From positions 1-64,000 of the forward strand of contig JAHZMA010000126.1 in the NCBI GenBank assembly GCA_022599575.1: DNA of 64,000 nucleotides. Reading direction: 5' to 3'. The notes under the pieces were generated by a model. It ran no database searches, was not told the DNA's origin, and was given only the letters and a program-made list of their open reading frames with translations. Position numbers and translations under genes: made by a program. Position 1 is the first letter of the stretch, and every line of letters starts with the position of its first letter. Shown piece after piece: positions 61,801 through 64,000 of this stretch. Source of the stretch: Alphaproteobacteria bacterium. Lineage in GTDB: Bacteria; Pseudomonadota; Alphaproteobacteria; JABAAW01; JAHZMA01.

Positions 61801-62306
61801 ACGGCAAAAAAGGCTTGGTAACATTATGCGGTATTCCGAACAGCATGCGTAAAATCAATAGCCGCACGGGTAAAAAAATGGCGTTTGTGACTTTTTCTGA
61901 TATTAGCGGGCAGTTTGAACTCACTTTATTTGAAGAGCAAATTAATAGCCATCGCGATTTATTAGAAGGCAAAGCACCATTGTTGATTAAAGCCGAAATT
62001 CGGTATCAAAGTGATATGCAGGGGCAAGAAAAAATGCGGCTACGCTTTATCGAGCTCAGCTTGCTTGATGATGGTTTGGCTGAAAATATTCATCAAATTA
62101 CGCTAATTTGCGCTGAGCCAAAATGGTTGCAAATGGTGCATAATATTTTGCAAAATCACGGACAGAAGGGCAGTGGTAAAATCATGCTGAAACTACCAGT
62201 TGATGATAAAATGGTGATTTTAAAATTAGCAGAGCAATATAATCTTTCACCGGGATTGCTGAACGCTTTTCGGTCGACTCCACATATTGATGTCCATACC
62301 AGTTGA
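58836..62306 (+). CDS. dnaE: DNA polymerase III subunit alpha
   Basis: PHP domain [67 protein letters not shown]. Confidence 0.97.
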   Translation: [1156 protein letters not shown]

Positions 62307-62323
62307 TAATGGCCAGTTGATGA

Positions 62324-63145
62324 TTACGGGATAATCTCGCATTGCCCATAATGATTGAGGTCAATCGCAGGCCCATAAAATTCATGAATTGTGCCACGAC
62401 ATTCAATCGTGAAGCCCCGCAAATCATCAGGCCAGCCAAGCTTATTTTGTATGAGTAAAAATCTGGTATCTATGGCGCGAACGGTGAAATCAGTTTGCCA
62501 TTCATCGCCAAAATTAAGATAAACCACATTTTTGCGTGTTTCGTGGTTTACGATAACATCGCGTACAATTCTATATTCCCCAATATGATTTGCGGCTTGA
62601 AGCGCATCAACAATAATTGGTCTAAAGGCTTTTTCTTGATTGCGCCAAATTCCAACCTGTTTTTCAGCGCCAATTCTTTCTAATTCGCGTAAATGTGACG
62701 CAGTCTCATAATCCAAATAAAACGGAAACATGATCGCGTGACCCGCTTTAAGCATTTCGTCTCGGATAAAAAAATCTGGTAAAATTTCAACTTCGGCACG
62801 TAATTGTATGGCAGGAGATTTAATTGCTGGAATCACCCGAACTTGCGTGCCTTTTGTGATGAGCTCGCGTAAATGCTTTATCCCTTCGGGGAACAGTACA
62901 ATACCATCGAGCTTGATACGTCTATCATCGCTTAATATAATATGTCCGTTTTTATTAGCGGGTTTTTTAACAATTGCTAAAAAAGGTTGCGGTGCTTCAG
63001 TATCAATATCGGCTTCAGCTTCAATGTCATCAGCAGCCCACAGATTGCTGATGGGGGTAACAGCAAAAATGGTGATAATGAAAAGGGCAAGCAATAACTG
63101 CATCATTAAAAAAATGTGTGTGTTTTTGCTTGCCCCAATCATCAT
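62324..63145 (-). CDS. Secreted SNase-like (thermonuclease-fold) protein
   Basis: N-terminal signal/TM; RRIKLDGIVLF..RDEMLKAGHAIMFPF..RELERIGAEKQVGIW pattern. Confidence 0.6.
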   Translation of the reverse strand: MMIGASKNTHIFLMMQLLLALFIITIFAVTPISNLWAADDIEAEADIDTEAPQPFLAIVKKPANKNGHIILSDDRRIKLDGIVLFPEGIKHLRELITKGTQVRVIPAIKSPAIQLRAEVEILPDFFIRDEMLKAGHAIMFPFYLDYETASHLRELERIGAEKQVGIWRNQEKAFRPIIVDALQAANHIGEYRIVRDVIVNHETRKNVVYLNFGDEWQTDFTVRAIDTRFLLIQNKLGWPDDLRGFTIECRGTIHEFYGPAIDLNHYGQCEIIP

Positions 63146-63173
63146 TATATTGTCATCATATTGTTACGAAAGA

Positions 63174-64000
63174 CTAACGCCGAGAGAAACCGCCACGTCT
63201 GCCGCCGCCATCGCGGTCGCCACCGCCACGTCTATCGTCGCCACCGCCACGTCTGTCGCCGCCACCGCCACGTCTATCGCCACGGTCGCCTCTATCGCCA
63301 CCACCGCGTCTATCGCCACCATCTCTTGATGGCGGGCCACTGCGTTTCGGCACTTGGTCTTCAATATCTGCGCCACTATCTTGGTCAACAACGCGCATTG
63401 AAAGTCTTACTTTACCGCGGTCATCAATGCCGATACATTTAATATAGACTTCTTGGCTTTCTTGCAGATAATCAGTTACCACATTCACGCGGTCATTGAT
63501 AATTTCTGAAATATGCACAAGCCCTTCGCTGTTATATTGGAAAGTAACAAACGCGCCAAAATCAACTATTTTATTGACTGTGCCACGATAAATTTTACCA
63601 ACTTCAGGTTCGGTTACGATTGATTTAATCCATTCCAACGCTTGTTTAGATGAATCGCCATCAGGTGCTGAAACGGTGATAAGACCTGTATCGTCAATAT
63701 CAATTTTCGCGCCAGTGGTTTCGCAAATCTCGCGAATAACCTTGCCGCCAGTGCCAATCACATCACGGATTTTTTCCTTATCAATTTTGATATTGGTAAG
63801 GGTTGGTGCGAATTTAGAAATTGAATCACGCCCTGCTGTAAGGGTTTTCGCCATCTCACCTAGAATATGCATTCTTGCCTTATTGGCTTGGGCGAGCGCA
63901 ATTTCCATAATTTCACGCGTGATTGAAGTGATTTTAATATCCATTTGCAACGCAGTGATACCATTATCGGTGCCAGCCACTTTGAAATCCATATCGCCCA
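63174..64000 (-). CDS. pnp: Polyribonucleotide nucleotidyltransferase, C-terminal part (truncated by window edge)
   Basis: KH domain [29 protein letters not shown]1 domain, Gly/Arg-rich tail. Confidence 0.96.
   Translation of the reverse strand, partial: GDMDFKVAGTDNGITALQMDIKITSITREIMEIALAQANKARMHILGEMAKTLTAGRDSISKFAPTLTNIKIDKEKIRDVIGTGGKVIREICETTGAKIDIDDTGLITVSAPDGDSSKQALEWIKSIVTEPEVGKIYRGTVNKIVDFGAFVTFQYNSEGLVHISEIINDRVNVVTDYLQESQEVYIKCIGIDDRGKVRLSMRVVDQDSGADIEDQVPKRSGPPSRDGGDRRGGGDRGDRGDRRGGGGDRRGGGDDRRGGGDRDGGGRRGGFSRR
63183..63330 (-). repeat. Repeat tract encoding the R/G/D-rich PNPase tail
   Basis: Repeated CGCCACCGCCACGTCTATCG-type units; encodes [32 protein letters not shown]. Confidence 0.85.

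Noticed and set aside
62324-63145. Active secreted nuclease claim
   Set aside because: SNase-like pattern is visible but catalytic residues are not convincingly present; kept only as a fold-level call.
63116-63442. 108-aa [11 protein letters not shown] repeat protein on the plus strand
   Set aside because: Antisense of the pnp RGG tract; repeat composition explains the open frame.

Overview
The window is about 64 kb of AT-rich, gene-dense chromosome, most likely alphaproteobacterial (class I LysRS, lipA next to a COQ10/RatA-like gene, sox operon, tandem short flagellins). No prophage, IS element or CRISPR array was seen. Gene content: ftsZ with a very large Q/N-rich linker, lipA, a DNA methyltransferase/GIY-YIG fusion, tldD, dapB, ribF, glmM, lysK, tRNA-Thr(GGT), and a four-gene flagellin/flagellin-like locus with structured leaders. 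Then an XRE regulator with comEC, lexA, slt, moaB-like, PPIase, fabI, aroC, sppA, two YHS genes, miaA, ilvB-ilvH-ilvC, and two DUF547 genes. Then a DMGDH-like flavoprotein, an RND/MMPL + three paralogous outer-membrane barrels + LolA-like operon, an MCP, an Lrp regulator, an IMPase-like gene, soxBDAG, dnaE, a secreted SNase-like gene and the 3' part of pnp. Strongest leads: (1) a conserved two-hairpin 5' leader in the flagellin genes, with loops GCAGAAGC and GAA and differing stems, ending in TCTAGAAYGGAG; (2) the five-gene LolA-like/triple-barrel/RND operon, a candidate trans-envelope hydrophobic-substrate route; (3) recurrent 12-23 bp tandem duplications, several spanning stop codons, most strikingly a 4x duplication of the FtsZ C-terminal-peptide codons; (4) the methyltransferase/GIY-YIG fusion. 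All calls come from reading the sequence; no searches were run.
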